Shown: in pieces, positions 29,104 through 39,216 of the stretch | Layout: each line of letters begins with the position of its first letter | How positions within the stretch are numbered: position 1 is the stretch's first letter | From: Litoreibacter sp. | Lineage (GTDB): Bacteria; Pseudomonadota; Alphaproteobacteria; Rhodobacterales; Rhodobacteraceae | Reading direction: 5' to 3' | Assembly: GCA_026710325.1 (NCBI GenBank) | Contig: JAPORH010000150.1 | Coordinates: forward strand, 1 to 64,000 | Length of the DNA: 64,000 nt | Notes under the pieces: model-generated | What the model saw: only the letters and a program-made list of their open reading frames with translations | Told to the model about the DNA's origin: nothing | Databases searched by the model: none | Translations under genes and position numbers: made by a program

Positions 29104-29538
29104 CTAACCCGGCACTGTGATGCTGATCCGGGATATGCGGCCCGCTTGGCCGTAAACATTCACGATGAAATACGTCCCGCCTGCGCCATTGCTCGCCAAG
29201 ATATTGCGCACATATTGATCGTAATAATCCTCGATATCCATAACGCCCGGGCCGATTTGAGCGCGCATCGCACGGTCAGAGAAAATCGGGTCCGCCCCAT
29301 CATCGTCATGCCTGATCCCGAAGCGATGGTAGTTGGCCCGATCTTGCGCAATTAATGCAGCAAAACTGGTGAGCCGTGTTCCAGAAGAGTTGTAGTGATC
29401 TTCAGGCCCGATATCAGCGACGTATTGTGCCAGCAGCCTTTCTTGCGCCAAACTTGGTGTAGTTAGCGACGTGACGGCCACCATAGCGCAAAAGAAAACC
29501 CAAAGAGGCGAAAACGTCGCTCTGGCGTGCATCATCAA
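29104..29538 (-). CDS. Secreted hypothetical protein
   Basis: N-terminal signal-like segment then LAQERLLAQYVADIGPEDHYNSSG; 144 aa. Confidence 0.55.
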   Translation of the reverse strand: MMMHARATFSPLWVFFCAMVAVTSLTTPSLAQERLLAQYVADIGPEDHYNSSGTRLTSFAALIAQDRANYHRFGIRHDDDGADPIFSDRAMRAQIGPGVMDIEDYYDQYVRNILASNGAGGTYFIVNVYGQAGRISRISITVPG

Positions 29539-29892
29539 CTTCCTTTTTCATACCGCGTTCCTTTTTATATCATGCCTTCGGACCCACCGCCCGAATAAAC
29601 CTCGCACCACTTGTGATGACAGTATCTCAAGCACCTTCGTTGTTCTGTGAACTTGTACACAGTTCGTCAGGAAAGTTGGTCGACGACGTGGTTTTGGGAG
29701 AGAGATTTGAACGGCATAGCAGGCCCCGACTTTATTTTTCTCTGCTTTTGTGCTAACAACCCAACATTGTTTTGGAAAAGCCGCCTGGAAATTTTCTGCC
29801 GGGCAGACCCGATCTAAATTGAAATTCTCTCGTCGCGCTTGCCCAAAGCAGTGTGAAAAAAATTATTTATTTGAAGCAATTAGGAATATTTC

Positions 29893-31425
29893 ATGAGTAA
29901 ATCATCCTATGGCCACGCGCTAACGACTCTTCCCAGATCAAAGCAATATAAAGGGCCATTTGGCAGGCTTTTCCGGGAGCTCGCACCCTGGACGTCGCCC
30001 GAGGCCAATGACATGGCCGCCGTTCAGGCTTTGAAGGACTTTGCCACAAATTCGATGAGCGAGACGGCGGGCGCGGACGACCTCGACAATGCGAACCTGC
30101 CTGCGGGCTACACCTATTTCGGGCAGTTCGTCGATCACGACATCACGTTTGATCCAACCTCGTCGCTGATGCGGGCGAGCGATCCGGAGAAACTTGAGAA
30201 TTTCCGCACACCTCGGCTCGACCTCGACTGCCTCTATGGCGAGGGTCCGGCAGACGAGCCCTTTATGTATGATGCCGACCAAGGCGGCTGCTTCCTGTTA
30301 GGAACGGTCCAAAAAGACATCGCGGGCAATGACGTCGCAGGCTCAAATGAGCCGGACTTGCTACGCAACCGTCAAGGTCGCGCCATCATCGGCGATATGC
30401 GCAACGATGAGAATGTCATCGTGTCTCAGCTGCAGCTTGCCATGTTGCGCCTGCACAACCGAGCGATGCGACAAGTGATGGGAGTCGACCCCGACGATAC
30501 CACCGCAACATTCGGCTTTGACGGCGAAAAATTCGCCGAGGCGCAGCGCAAGGTGCGCTGGTTCTACCAATATGTTGTCTGGAATGACTTCGTGAAACGG
30601 ATGGTCAGCAATGACATCTGGGAACGCGTGCTCGACAAGTCCGACGGCCATGCCTTCAATGGCACGGTCTACAATTGGAAAGAGCAGCCCTTCATGCCGG
30701 TCGAGTTCTCGGTTGCCGCTTACCGTTTCGGCCACTCGCTGATCCGCCCGGGATATCAGGTGAACCTGAATACGGACGTGGGGCTTGGTTTCAATGTCGA
30801 GCTGCCGATCTTCGACCCGGCAAACGCGGGCGGGCATGATCTGCATGGCTTCCGCTTCTTCCCGCACCGCCATACGGTGCAATGGGATTGGTATTTTGAT
30901 ATCAATTCCGGTGGACCTTTCCCGCAGCCTGCCCGACGCATCGACCTGAAGCTGTCATCCGCGGTGTTTGCCTTGGATGAGGGACCAGATCCAAAGCCCA
31001 ATATGTTGGCCTTCCTGAACCTTCTGCGCTCGATGCGGCTGGAACTGCCGCGCGGCACGGATGTGGCGCACCGGATGGGGATCACCCCGCATGCGATAGA
31101 CGATCCGCATGAGGACATTCTGTGGCCCTACATTCTAAAAGAGGCACAACTGATCCCAGCTGGAAATTCCGGCCGGATGCTTGGCAAAGTCGGTGGCACG
31201 ATCGTGGCAGAAGTCTTCGGTGGTTTGCTCGATGGCGACCCGATGTCTTTCGTCCGCAACATGCCGAATTGGAAGCCCAGCGATGACGCAGATCTGATGG
31301 CACTTCTAGACAACCCGGCGCCTGTGAATGGCGGCGATTGGGAGGTCGCAGACCTGATCCGCGCCTCGGGTGCTCCGATCAATGACACGGATGTCGCCAA
31401 CACGATTGCAAACGGCCAAAACTGA
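29893..31425 (+). CDS. Animal-type haem peroxidase family protein (peroxidase/cyclooxygenase superfamily)
   Basis: YTYFGQFVDHDITFDPTSSL (distal His motif), LQLAMLRLHNRAM, FSVAAYRFGHSLIRPGYQ (proximal His motif). Confidence 0.87.
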   Translation: MSKSSYGHALTTLPRSKQYKGPFGRLFRELAPWTSPEANDMAAVQALKDFATNSMSETAGADDLDNANLPAGYTYFGQFVDHDITFDPTSSLMRASDPEKLENFRTPRLDLDCLYGEGPADEPFMYDADQGGCFLLGTVQKDIAGNDVAGSNEPDLLRNRQGRAIIGDMRNDENVIVSQLQLAMLRLHNRAMRQVMGVDPDDTTATFGFDGEKFAEAQRKVRWFYQYVVWNDFVKRMVSNDIWERVLDKSDGHAFNGTVYNWKEQPFMPVEFSVAAYRFGHSLIRPGYQVNLNTDVGLGFNVELPIFDPANAGGHDLHGFRFFPHRHTVQWDWYFDINSGGPFPQPARRIDLKLSSAVFALDEGPDPKPNMLAFLNLLRSMRLELPRGTDVAHRMGITPHAIDDPHEDILWPYILKEAQLIPAGNSGRMLGKVGGTIVAEVFGGLLDGDPMSFVRNMPNWKPSDDADLMALLDNPAPVNGGDWEVADLIRASGAPINDTDVANTIANGQN

Positions 31426-31651
31426 GTCGTATCGAAAAATTTGGTCCTCTCGCTTGCCTAACGCGATGCGGGAGGACCGGTTAATTTTGACTAAAATTTA
31501 TGCGCTTGCTTATTTCTTGTCATTCTTTGAAGCGGCAAAATTTGCTTAAGTTCGGCAATTCATAGATTTTCCCCAAGAACGACAGAATTTTAGCCAAATT
31601 CGAGCCTTTGCCTGATGTCCGGGGACCGGAACAGTTTCAAAGGTAAAACTC

Positions 31652-32605
31652 ATGCACGCAATTTCTCTCACTTGGGCGACACTCCTGGCAGGAGCCATGT
31701 CAGTGACCACTGTCGGCCAAGCGCTCGGTGATCGCGCTGAGGCCGAACGACGCCTCGCAGCAATCCATGACGCGGATATCTTAACTATCGGCGAAGAATC
31801 CGACGGCGCAGACCGCATTCGATACTCTGAGCGGCTGTCCATGCTTACTCAACGGGTCGCCGCTGCATCTTGCAGTCTGACATCCGACGTGGCGATCGAA
31901 GAAAGCCATTTCCATCTCGAAGAAGCGATGCATGAGATGGATATCATCCTCGAAGCACTCCGTGTCGGAAATGAAAAACTCCATATCTTTGGGCCCGAAA
32001 AGCGTAAACGCACCTTGCATGATATCGATGAGCTCGAGGAAGAATGGAAAGAAACTCATGGGGCGGTCGAAGCCGTCCTTGCAGATGGGCACGATGTCGA
32101 CAACGCGCATATCATCGACGACCACAATCTCAGCCTGCTGAAAAAAGCGCAGGTTCTTGCGTCTGACATCTCTGGCCAATATTCCCACCCATACGAGCTG
32201 ACGCAATCGCACGCGATGCTGCTCTCGATTGCGGGTCGGCAACGCATGCTCACGCAGAAAATGGCAAAAGACGCATGCGAGGTTTGGACTGGTTATCATG
32301 CCGAAGACGGTCGTGCTGACTTGATCGAGACGATGTCGATATATGAAAACTCGCTCAACGCGCTTTTGAACGGGATGCCAGCCGCAGGAATTCTGGCCGC
32401 GCCAACACCGCAAATCCAAGAGGACCTGCATATCTTGCTGGATCGCTGGGCCATCATCAAAGCCAATCTCGTAAAGCTCATCGATGGCGAGACACTAGAC
32501 ATGGATCAAAAATATGAGATCTTCCACGATCTGAATCTAGAGCTGGATGACCTCGAACATCTGATCCATGACTACAAAGAGTTCACTGAAGCTCACCATA
32601 CCTAA
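31652..32605 (+). CDS. Standalone PilJ-type (type IV pili MCP N-terminal) domain protein, two domain copies
   Basis: YSERLSMLTQRVAAASC and IAGRQRMLTQKMAKDACEVW; signal peptide; no MCP signalling domain. Confidence 0.75.
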   Translation: MHAISLTWATLLAGAMSVTTVGQALGDRAEAERRLAAIHDADILTIGEESDGADRIRYSERLSMLTQRVAAASCSLTSDVAIEESHFHLEEAMHEMDIILEALRVGNEKLHIFGPEKRKRTLHDIDELEEEWKETHGAVEAVLADGHDVDNAHIIDDHNLSLLKKAQVLASDISGQYSHPYELTQSHAMLLSIAGRQRMLTQKMAKDACEVWTGYHAEDGRADLIETMSIYENSLNALLNGMPAAGILAAPTPQIQEDLHILLDRWAIIKANLVKLIDGETLDMDQKYEIFHDLNLELDDLEHLIHDYKEFTEAHHT

Positions 32606-33195
32606 TTCTGGGGTAACAGCCCTGAATTGTCATCGGCATCAATGTCCTCGAAACGGCGCGTTTCCACATTTGGGAGCGCGCCGAACGCTTGCATCAGCCG
32701 TTTAGGAGAGTAGCCAGCGGGTATTTCTGCAAAATCAGGAAGCTGGCGTAAAATGCGGCCCGTTGAGACCGCGCATTGCGTCTTTGGCACGGCCCCATAG
32801 GCACTGGCGAGTGCGAAGGCGCGGGCCGCAACTTCGGCTGAGACCTCCAGCTTTTGGACCACAGTGTCGAAGCTCTCGCGCGTATGATAGTCTATATAGA
32901 TGCCCAGCATTTTGTCGGTTATGCCGAAATGCAGATCATTTCTTTCCGGTGCGTTCGGATTCCACCAGGTCCCTGCTGGGTCCCAAACGACCCGTTGCGA
33001 CGCATTTATGACCAGCGCGCTATGCGCACCGGCCCCGGACTTATTGTTGATAACTGTGACGAGAGAGAGGGTCGCTGGTCCCGGAGCGCGGGTCACGACG
33101 CGATCAATCTCTGATTGCTCAGACCACTTGGGTTCCGCCCCACAGCTGACGAGACCGAGTAAAAGGCTCATGAAAACCAGGAGCCGAAAGATCAT
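32602..33195 (-). CDS. Putative lipoprotein of unknown function
   Basis: Lipobox LLLGLVSCGAEP; VINNKSGAGAHSALVINASQRVVWDPAGTWW. Confidence 0.65.
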   Translation of the reverse strand: MIFRLLVFMSLLLGLVSCGAEPKWSEQSEIDRVVTRAPGPATLSLVTVINNKSGAGAHSALVINASQRVVWDPAGTWWNPNAPERNDLHFGITDKMLGIYIDYHTRESFDTVVQKLEVSAEVAARAFALASAYGAVPKTQCAVSTGRILRQLPDFAEIPAGYSPKRLMQAFGALPNVETRRFEDIDADDNSGLLPQN

Positions 33196-33207
33196 TTCAA
33201 AAAGCTA

Positions 33208-33342
33208 TCAGCCGTTGATCATTGCCAGTAGGACAAGAAAAACGAGGATACCGATAACGGTATAGGTCGTGAATTTCACAAAGCCATCAAAGGTCTTTTC
33301 TTGCTCTTTGATGTCCATCGAGCCGTGCTCATGTTCTGACAT
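33208..33342 (-). CDS. aa3-type cytochrome c oxidase subunit IV (44 aa; absent from supplied ORF track)
   Basis: Read by hand: MSEHEHGSMDIKEQEKTFDGFVKFTTYTVIGILVFLVLLAMING*; matches PF07835-type pattern with one TM. Confidence 0.85.
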   Translation of the reverse strand: MSEHEHGSMDIKEQEKTFDGFVKFTTYTVIGILVFLVLLAMING

Positions 33343-33418
33343 ATTTCAGGGTCCCTTTAGCTTTATTAACCGTGATCTAGCGGATTCTTTTGGCACTGTC
33401 ACGCAAACTCGGCGTGAT

Positions 33419-33877
33419 TTACTCCTCCTCCAGCGCCTTGGCCAGTCGAAAACCAATCCGGTTTGGTTCAGGCTGATCCACATGTTTAGGCAAAGCTCTT
33501 AATAATACGTTGAGTTGGCTGACATGTTGAATTTGTTGGGTTTTTGCGCCGCTCGGGTCGCTCCCATAGAAGGTGAGGATGTCGGGCGCGTAAAAGCCCA
33601 TCCCCTCGATCCGCATCACGCCAGCGTCGCCGCCAGTGAACCCCATGGCAACCTCATGATCTGCATCAAGTTGCTCTTCGAAGTTTTTGATGTAGAGCAC
33701 CAACCGAATGTAGGCCCATTCCGCCGGGCTTTTGCTCTCCAGATCGGACCCCGCGACCGCCTCAGGCAAAGGTTGCCCTTCGGGGGAGGCCGCGCCATCT
33801 TGCGTATGGACCACGCGCGCTTTCGGCAATGCTGCGCTCTCGATAGCCTCAGCGGTGGTCTTGATCTCTTCGCTCAT
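33419..33877 (-). CDS. Hypothetical protein, possibly DUF6173-like
   Basis: MSEEIKTTAEAIES...SPAEWAYIRLVLYIKNFEEQLDADHEVAMGFTGGDAGVMRIEGMGFYAPDILTFYG. Confidence 0.5.
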   Translation of the reverse strand: MSEEIKTTAEAIESAALPKARVVHTQDGAASPEGQPLPEAVAGSDLESKSPAEWAYIRLVLYIKNFEEQLDADHEVAMGFTGGDAGVMRIEGMGFYAPDILTFYGSDPSGAKTQQIQHVSQLNVLLRALPKHVDQPEPNRIGFRLAKALEEE

Positions 33878-33891
33878 GGCGCGCCTCTTGC

Positions 33892-34923
33892 TCAGTCTTT
33901 GGTCTGGTATAGGTAGGCCCCATCCTCGCGCATGGAGCGCGTTACTTGTCCAGACAAATAGAGGTGATGGCAATGGGCCATGGCCTCAACCAGCGCCAGC
34001 CCATATTCGCCGCCACGGATTTCCCGCTTGAACAGCGTTAGGAAGCACTCATGCGCAGAATGAGATGTTTTGAGAAAGTCGAGCAGTCTGTCCAGCGCGC
34101 CGTGATGGTTGTCTATGAGCTGCCTGAGACGTAGCGGCAGACCGTAAAACGGCAGTTTATGGCCAGGCAGAACGAGCTGATCGTCGGTCGCGAAGCTCTG
34201 AAAACCTGCGCAGGCTTGCAGCCAATCGCTGACCGGATCGGCCTCCGGCTCATTGGGGTAAAGGCCCAGATTGGGCGAGATCGACGGAAGTAATTGATCC
34301 CCACCCAAAACAATCCCGTCATCTGACCAGAAGGTCGCGTGTTCGGGCGCGTGGCCGTGGCCGATCCTGACATCCCAAATACGGTCGCCCAGACGAATGC
34401 GGTCACCCTGTTTGATCCGCCGGTAACCCTGCGGCATAGGCGCCACGCAATCCGCGAAGTTGAACGGGCGCTCGGATTTGCGTTTCTCCAGTATTTCCGG
34501 GTCCATGCCGCCGCGCGTGTAGAAGGTGATTGCCTCTGGCGTCGGTACAGGCTGGACGTCGAGCGTCAACATGCGTGCCATCAGCCAAGCCGTGCGCGTG
34601 GTCAGAAGCTGCGCGCCATGCTCGGACTGAAACCAGCCAGCCATGCCGATATGGTCGGGATGGTGATGCGTGAAGATGACTTCCGAGACAGGTTTTCCCT
34701 GAAGCGGGCCCGCGAGAAGTCCTTTCCATATGGCAACACCGCGTTTTGAGAAGAATCCGGTATCGACAATGACCCAACCGTCGCCATCGGCGATCGCGTA
34801 GACATTTACATGGTCGAGCGCCATTGGTAGCGGCAACCGCATCCACAAGATGTCAGGCGCGACTTCAATCGCCGCGCCTTCTTCAGGTATTGTTTCGAAC
34901 GGGTAGGAGAGACTACCGGTCAA
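33892..34923 (-). CDS. MBL-fold metallo-hydrolase
   Basis: EVIFTHHHPDHIGMAGWF; RIGHGHAPEHATFW; VLPGHKLPFYG. Confidence 0.88.
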   Translation of the reverse strand: MTGSLSYPFETIPEEGAAIEVAPDILWMRLPLPMALDHVNVYAIADGDGWVIVDTGFFSKRGVAIWKGLLAGPLQGKPVSEVIFTHHHPDHIGMAGWFQSEHGAQLLTTRTAWLMARMLTLDVQPVPTPEAITFYTRGGMDPEILEKRKSERPFNFADCVAPMPQGYRRIKQGDRIRLGDRIWDVRIGHGHAPEHATFWSDDGIVLGGDQLLPSISPNLGLYPNEPEADPVSDWLQACAGFQSFATDDQLVLPGHKLPFYGLPLRLRQLIDNHHGALDRLLDFLKTSHSAHECFLTLFKREIRGGEYGLALVEAMAHCHHLYLSGQVTRSMREDGAYLYQTKD

Positions 34924-36626
34924 GCGACAAGATCTTCAACACTCAGTGCATATAGGTCCTCGGCGCGCTGCATGACATGCTCAGCCAGACCACGATGTTC
35001 AGGCAACAACCGGCCAATATAGACACGCGCCAGCTTTGCGCGCGCGCTATCTGATCCAGCGGCCTTAGCGGCGGCCAAATGGTAGTGCGCTCCCAGGCAT
35101 CGAGCGAAAAGCCGCAGATAGGCAACGGACCCTGCCATGCGATCATTCATCTCCTGCTCAACCAGCCACTCGGTCGTTTCGCGCAAAGTTTCAAGCGCGC
35201 TGAATACGGCCGACGCCAGATCGGGGAGTTCGTCTTTCAGTCCTTCGACCGCGTCTTCCATCTCATCGATCAGGGCGTAAGCCGCTTCGCCCCCATCCAT
35301 CATCTTACGCGCGACGAGATCAGCAGCTTGAATGCCGTTGGTGCCTTCGTAAATCGCTGTCACACGGACGTCGCGCAGATATTGGGCGGCGCCGGTTTCC
35401 TCCACGAAGCCCATGCCGCCGTGGACCTGAATACCTTTTTGCGCAACTTCGATTCCGATATCGGTGCCGAAAGCCTTGGCAATTGGCGTAAGCAGCGCGG
35501 CGCGGGCTTTCCACTCGGCCGCGCCTGTCGCGTGATCCATATCGATGGCAAAGGCGCACGCCGCTCCAATCGCGCGGGCGGCAAACACATCGGCCTTCAT
35601 CTCTGCCAGCATACGGCGCACATCGGCATGGCCGATGATCGTATCGTCTTGCACTGCGCGCCCCTGCTTGCGATCCATCGCGTAAGCCAGCGCATGCTGG
35701 TAAGCCGCTTCCGCTACGGCGATCCCCTGGCCGCCGACACCAAGACGCGCATTGTTCATCATGGTGAACATCGCCGCCATGCCGCCATTCTCCTCGCCGA
35801 CAAGCCAGCCGGTTGCCCCGTCATATTGCATCACCGCCGTGGGGGAACCGTGCAGGCCCAGCTTATGCTCAAGCGACACGACTTTGAGGTCATTCGCAAC
35901 GCCAGCATTGCCGTTGTCATCAGGCAGCCGCTTTGGAACCATGAAAAGCGAAATGCCTTTTGTTCCGGGTGCTGCGTCGGGCAGACGCGCGAGCACGAGG
36001 TGGCAGACATTTTCAGTGAAGTCATTATCGCCCCAGCTGATGTAAATCTTCTGGCCCGTGATCGCATAGGTTCCATCGCCACGCGGCTCCGCCTTCGTGC
36101 GGAGCGCACCCACATCGGAACCAGCCTGGGGTTCAGTCAGGTTCATTGTCCCGTTCCACTGCCCTGAGATCAGTTTCGGCAGATAGATGCGCTTGATCTC
36201 ATCAGACGCGTGATGCTCCAGCGCCTCGATCTGGCCTTGCGTCATCAAGGGTGCGAGCTGCAGCGAGAGGCAGGCGCCGCCAACCATCTCCATCACAGCA
36301 TTGACCAAAGATTGCGGCAAACCCATCCCGCCATATTCAGGATCAGCAGCCATGCCGACCCAGCCGCCTTCTGCGATCGCGTTGTAGCCATCCGCGAACC
36401 CTGGGGAGGTACGCACAACGCCGTTCTCCAACCGTGCCGGGTGCAAATCGCCTGGACGTTGCAAAGGGGCCAGAATTTCGTTGGCCAGCTTGGCGGCCTC
36501 GTCCAGAATCGCCGCTGTCACATCGCCGGTCGCCTCAGAGAATTTCTCTGTCTCCGCGAGCCGGGCAAAGCCGGTAACGTGATCAAAGAGGAACTGGTAC
36601 TCATTAGCTGGCGCAGTATAGGGCAT
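34920..36626 (-). CDS. Acyl-CoA dehydrogenase with C-terminal extension (DmdC-like subfamily)
   Basis: GTMNLTEPQAGSDVGALRTKAEPRGDGTYAITGQKIYISWGDND; QVHGGMGFVEETGAAQYLRDVRVTAIYEGTNGIQAADLVARK. Confidence 0.88.
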   Translation of the reverse strand: MPYTAPANEYQFLFDHVTGFARLAETEKFSEATGDVTAAILDEAAKLANEILAPLQRPGDLHPARLENGVVRTSPGFADGYNAIAEGGWVGMAADPEYGGMGLPQSLVNAVMEMVGGACLSLQLAPLMTQGQIEALEHHASDEIKRIYLPKLISGQWNGTMNLTEPQAGSDVGALRTKAEPRGDGTYAITGQKIYISWGDNDFTENVCHLVLARLPDAAPGTKGISLFMVPKRLPDDNGNAGVANDLKVVSLEHKLGLHGSPTAVMQYDGATGWLVGEENGGMAAMFTMMNNARLGVGGQGIAVAEAAYQHALAYAMDRKQGRAVQDDTIIGHADVRRMLAEMKADVFAARAIGAACAFAIDMDHATGAAEWKARAALLTPIAKAFGTDIGIEVAQKGIQVHGGMGFVEETGAAQYLRDVRVTAIYEGTNGIQAADLVARKMMDGGEAAYALIDEMEDAVEGLKDELPDLASAVFSALETLRETTEWLVEQEMNDRMAGSVAYLRLFARCLGAHYHLAAAKAAGSDSARAKLARVYIGRLLPEHRGLAEHVMQRAEDLYALSVEDLVA

Positions 36627-36741
36627 TAACAACTCCGATAAGTCGGGCTTTGCAGGACCGCAGTTGATACGGTAAAGGCTTCAAATTCAGACGAGTAATG
36701 GCTCGCGCGCGCTGCGCCATCAAGCAAAACGCAGCGTCAAA

Positions 36742-37701
36742 ATGAAAGGCCTTGCAGTGACGCGGAGACTCAAACCTGCGGAGATAGGGGACGCGGCTGC
36801 ATTGTTGCGCGCGGGCGAACGCGTGGCCTTCCCGACGGAGACGGTCTACGGGCTTGGAGCAGATGCGACATCTGACAAAGCAGTCGCCGGGGTTTTTGAG
36901 GCCAAAAACCGCCCCAGCTTCAACCCGTTGATTGTTCATCTTCCGGACGCAGCGGCAGCCAACGAACTGGCCGTATTTTCACAAGATGCGGAGCGTCTGG
37001 CAGAGGCTTTCTGGCCCGGGCCAATGTCACTCGTCCTACCCTTGCGAGCAGGCCATGGATTGTCGGCGCTGGTCACAGCTGGCTTGGACACCGTGGCCTT
37101 GCGCGTTCCATCCCATCCATTGGCGCGCGAGTTGCTAAGCTTGGTCGGACGGCCCGTTGCGGCCCCCTCCGCCAACCCGTCTGGCAAGATAAGCCCGACT
37201 ACGGCTGCGCATGTTCTGGACGGACTTTCAGGCCGGATCGCTGGGGTACTTGATGGTGGCGCCTGCGAGGTTGGTCTTGAATCAAGTATCTTTGGCGGCG
37301 ACCCCCTCAGACTCCTTCGCCCGGGCGGCGTGACGGCAGAGGCAGCGGAAGCCGTGTTGGGCCACGCATTGGCACAAGCGGAGCTTTCACCCGAGACACC
37401 CAATGCACCCGGGCAGCTGACGTCGCATTACGCACCGGATGTGGGTGTCGTTTTGGATGTGAGCAGCGCAGGCGACGTGCCGCATTTGGGCTTTGGGCCA
37501 AGGGAGGCGACACGCAACCTGTCAATGAGCGGCGACCTGATCGAAGCCGCCACAAATCTTTTTGCGATGCTGCGTGAGATGGATCAAATCACGGCTGAAT
37601 CAGATGCGGACCATTTCACGGTCGCGCCCATTCCAGGCGAAGGGTTGGGTCACGCAATCCGGGATCGTCTAAGCCGCGCGGCAGCACCAAGAAGTGGCTA
37701 A
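36742..37701 (+). CDS. L-threonylcarbamoyladenylate synthase (Sua5/TsaC)
   Basis: GERVAFPTETVYGLGADATSDKAVAGVFEAKNRPSFNPLIVHL; GRPVAAPSANPSGKISPTTAAHV; C-terminal Sua5 domain. Confidence 0.92.
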   Translation: MKGLAVTRRLKPAEIGDAAALLRAGERVAFPTETVYGLGADATSDKAVAGVFEAKNRPSFNPLIVHLPDAAAANELAVFSQDAERLAEAFWPGPMSLVLPLRAGHGLSALVTAGLDTVALRVPSHPLARELLSLVGRPVAAPSANPSGKISPTTAAHVLDGLSGRIAGVLDGGACEVGLESSIFGGDPLRLLRPGGVTAEAAEAVLGHALAQAELSPETPNAPGQLTSHYAPDVGVVLDVSSAGDVPHLGFGPREATRNLSMSGDLIEAATNLFAMLREMDQITAESDADHFTVAPIPGEGLGHAIRDRLSRAAAPRSG

Positions 37702-38273
37702 GCGCGCCCGCCCTCGGCGCTGAGTAGCAAGGGGTTGATCCCCATCTCCTCCAACGCCGCCTGCCATTTGCCAGCATCGTCGCGCCCGAACACCAAACCT
37801 TGGGTAGCGTCGCCGATCAGCCAGCCATTCTGTGCGATCTCGCCTTCCAACTGGCCCGGCCCCCAGCCTGCATAACCCATGGCGAGCAACGCCATTTCTG
37901 GCCCGCTGCCGCTCGCGATATCTTCAAGTATATCGAGGGTTGCGGTCATACCAAACCGCTCATTGACACGAAGGGTGCTGACCTCATCGCCGTATTCGCC
38001 GCTATGCAATACGAACCCGCGCCCAAACTCGACCGGCCCGCCCATATGCACCCGGATCGTGCGCGCGCCGGGGGCCGTCTCAATCTCCAACTGTTTGAGC
38101 AGGTCTGTGAACTGCAAATCCTCAGAAGGCTTGTTCACGATAAGCCCCATGGCCCCTTTGTCGGAGTGAGAGCACATGTAAATCACGCTTTGCGTAAAGC
38201 GCCAGTCGCCCATGGACGGCATGGCGATGAGCAGCTTGCCACTGAGATCAAGGGATTCGGAAAGGTCATCCAT
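37698..38273 (-). CDS. YqgE/AlgH family protein
   Basis: LSGKLLIAMPSMGDWRFTQSVIYMCSHSDKGAMGLIVNKPS; GYAGWGPGQLEGEIAQNGWLIGDA. Confidence 0.93.
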   Translation of the reverse strand: MDDLSESLDLSGKLLIAMPSMGDWRFTQSVIYMCSHSDKGAMGLIVNKPSEDLQFTDLLKQLEIETAPGARTIRVHMGGPVEFGRGFVLHSGEYGDEVSTLRVNERFGMTATLDILEDIASGSGPEMALLAMGYAGWGPGQLEGEIAQNGWLIGDATQGLVFGRDDAGKWQAALEEMGINPLLLSAEGGRA

Positions 38274-38409
38274 AGGTCAAAGCTGCGCCTTCGCGGGAGC
38301 GGACACAAGAGTGTCATCGCCGCAGCTGTGGCGGAAAGGACATTGTAGCAAAGTCTCGCCGAGACGTGATTTCTCGTGTCAGTGCCGGATGCATAGGTTA
38401 GCGTTCACG

Positions 38410-39216
38410 ATGTTTCGCCATATGCTTCTCTCCGCCGCCACGGCCCTTGCTCTTTTTGCAAGTTACACTGCGCCTTCCAAGGCGCAGGAGTTCGACGACA
38501 TTGGCAGCGTCATAAAGGTTAGCTTCTTGCAGGGGTGGCGTCACGAGGACGGGGTGCATTTCGCTGGTTTGAAGGTCGATCTGGCGCCCGGCTGGAAGAC
38601 CTATTGGCGCGCACCGGGCGATGGCGGGCTACCGACGCTTATTTCATGGGCCGGCTCTGACAACGTCTCAGATGCAGATATCGTTTGGCCCCGCCCGCGG
38701 GTGTTTCGCCAAGCAGGCATGCGCTCGGTCGGCTATGACACGCAGGTTGTGTTGCCCCTTCGCTTCTTGCCAAAAACCGAAGGGCAAATGAATGTGCAGC
38801 TTCATCTGCGCATGGGGGTATGCAAGGACGTTTGCCTTCCCGTCGACATGAAGCTTTCCACCACTTTGGCGCAAGGTGCCAAAGAAGGGGTTAGCCTGAT
38901 CAAATCGGCGCTCTCTGATCGTCCGGCGAAAGTGGCAGCCCCCCTGACGTGCCGTCTGACCCGCAAAGATGGGGAGTATCTGCTAGAAGTAAGCACTGTT
39001 GTGGCCCAACCGCTTGGTCGCTCCGAGGTTTCGGTTATTGAGCTACCGGACCCGACCATTTGGGTAAGCGAACCATTCTTTGCTCGAAACGGCGACATGG
39101 TCGTTGCAAAATCCCGCGTCATCCCGCAGGCCAAGAGCGCGGTGATTGATCTAACGCAATTGCGCCTCACGCTTCTGACGACAAGCGACGCAATTGAGAT
39201 GAAAGGCTGCGGTTAA
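38410..39216 (+). CDS. DsbD N-terminal-like (DsbC/ScsB-type) periplasmic protein
   Basis: Signal peptide; WRHEDGVHFAGLKVDLAPGWKTYWRAPGDGGLPTLISWAGS; LRMGVCKDVCLPV. Confidence 0.8.
   Translation: MFRHMLLSAATALALFASYTAPSKAQEFDDIGSVIKVSFLQGWRHEDGVHFAGLKVDLAPGWKTYWRAPGDGGLPTLISWAGSDNVSDADIVWPRPRVFRQAGMRSVGYDTQVVLPLRFLPKTEGQMNVQLHLRMGVCKDVCLPVDMKLSTTLAQGAKEGVSLIKSALSDRPAKVAAPLTCRLTRKDGEYLLEVSTVVAQPLGRSEVSVIELPDPTIWVSEPFFARNGDMVVAKSRVIPQAKSAVIDLTQLRLTLLTTSDAIEMKGCG

Noticed and set aside
35079-36167. 362-aa plus-strand ORF
   Set aside because: Antisense shadow of the acyl-CoA dehydrogenase.
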